Positions 63,385-63,684 of a stretch of DNA of 63,684 nucleotides are shown one piece after another. Both the position numbers and the translations under genes were made by a program. The notes below the pieces were generated by a model that saw nothing but the letters and a program-made list of their open reading frames with translations, was not told the origin of the DNA and did no database searches. The DNA is from Clostridia bacterium (GTDB taxonomy: Bacteria; Bacillota; Clostridia; Oscillospirales; Acutalibacteraceae): the NCBI GenBank assembly GCA_017517135.1, contig JAFXAK010000018.1:1-63684 (forward strand). The letters are read 5' to 3'. Numbering within the stretch: the stretch's first letter is position 1; the number at the start of each line of letters is the position of its first letter.

Positions 63385-63684
63385 GTGAAAGAAAAAGACA
63401 TAAATAGTTTAGAACATACAAGTTGGAGATGTCAATACCATATTGTATTTGCCCCAAAATATAGACGACTTGCAATATACAAGGAAACAAAAGTAGATAT
63501 AGGAAAGATATTGAGACAGCTATGTCAACAAAAAGGAATAGAAAAAATAGAGGCAGAACTGTGTCCTGACCATGTGCATATGTTAATAAGTATCCCACCG
63601 AAGTATAGTGTATCACAGGTAATGGGATTCCTTAAAGGAAAGAGTAGCCTAATGATATTCGACCTGCATGCAAATCTCAAATAC
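63385..63684 (+). CDS. tnpA: IS200/IS605-family transposase TnpA (partial, runs off the window)
   Basis: The first 100 residues from a GTG start after AAGGAGG. It has SWRCQYHIVFAPKYRR near residue 13, the HUH metal motif in CPDHVHMLISIPPKYS near residue 61, and GFLKGKSSLMIF. The catalytic Tyr normally lies further downstream, outside the window. TnpA moves single-stranded copies by a peel-and-paste mechanism. The part seen is intact. Confidence 0.93.
   Translation, partial: MKEKDINSLEHTSWRCQYHIVFAPKYRRLAIYKETKVDIGKILRQLCQQKGIEKIEAELCPDHVHMLISIPPKYSVSQVMGFLKGKSSLMIFDLHANLKY

Larger units (their letters stand above)
63259..63684 (+). mobile_element. IS200/IS605-family insertion element, left end and 5' part
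   Basis: A perfect hairpin CCCCTGGC-TAT-GCCAGGGG (63259-63277) marks the left end, as is typical of these elements, which use subterminal hairpins and not inverted repeats. About 107 bp of leader precede tnpA. The right end lies beyond the window, so the accessory tnpB cannot be judged. Confidence 0.8.

Noticed and set aside
63380-63616. 78-residue open frame on the minus strand
   Set aside because: Antisense to tnpA, which has the HUH motif and a strong ribosome binding site.

Overview
The window looks like a chromosomal segment of an anaerobic, low-to-moderate GC Firmicute, most likely a gut Clostridia of the Ruminococcaceae/Oscillospiraceae type. The basis is the gene content: a clostridial mreBCD-PBP2-minD-mgsA block, CIRCE-controlled groESL, a T-box ahead of alaS, a BlaI/M56 pair, GPH-type sugar symporters, GH2 and GH20 glycosidases, SD-led starts including GTG and TTG, and strong TTGACA/TATAAT promoters. 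No rRNA is present; one tRNA (Leu, anticodon TAA) is. The taxonomic placement is inference from content, not a search result.

Positions 1-19200 are mostly housekeeping on the + strand: an iron-type alcohol dehydrogenase, a Gfo/Idh/MocA oxidoreductase, the cell-elongation genes mreB, mreC, mreD, a frameshifted PBP2 (mrdA) and minD, then mgsA, hisS-aspS, a metallophosphoesterase, metF-metH (methyl-folate to methionine) and, after a minus-strand PHP-domain gene, groES-groEL. Positions 19200-31000 carry information-processing genes: two RluA-type pseudouridine synthases, uvrB-uvrA behind a LexA-like palindrome, radC, ligA, an XRE regulator and the NAD(P)HX repair enzyme. At 31800-37400 there is a small lipoprotein, the T-box and alaS, a HIT protein, a tiny Cys/Gly-rich peptide gene with a hairpin over its ribosome binding site, and a GPH transporter. 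Positions 37400-45700 hold a BlaR1-like/BlaI-like regulator pair, a GH2 glycosidase, a DUF4143 ATPase and a second GPH transporter operon.

Positions 45800-63684 are more accessory. They contain a GNAT enzyme, a small membrane protein, two paralogous leucine-rich-repeat-like proteins separated by copies of a 29-nt G-rich repeat, and a SUKH-like protein. A CrtI-like flavoprotein/ferredoxin reductase operon faces a DUF2804 gene across overlapping promoters. After the tRNA-Leu comes an array of short direct repeats alternating with different perfect palindromes (54003-54176), then an AKR-MFS-GH20-MBL operon for amino-sugar/glycan use. A three-gene module follows, centred on a soluble VirD4/TraG-like ATPase without relaxase or membrane segments. 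The end of the window shows a decayed Phd/Doc-like toxin-antitoxin pair: the toxin has an in-frame stop and the antitoxin is cut by an IS200/IS605-type element whose tnpA runs off the edge.

The most unusual items are the palindromic-spacer array, the orphan TraG-like ATPase module, the Cys-rich peptide with a masked ribosome binding site, the mrdA frameshift at a CCT-TGA site, the apparent loss of minC, minE and rodA from the elongation cluster, and the two-hit decay of the Doc module.
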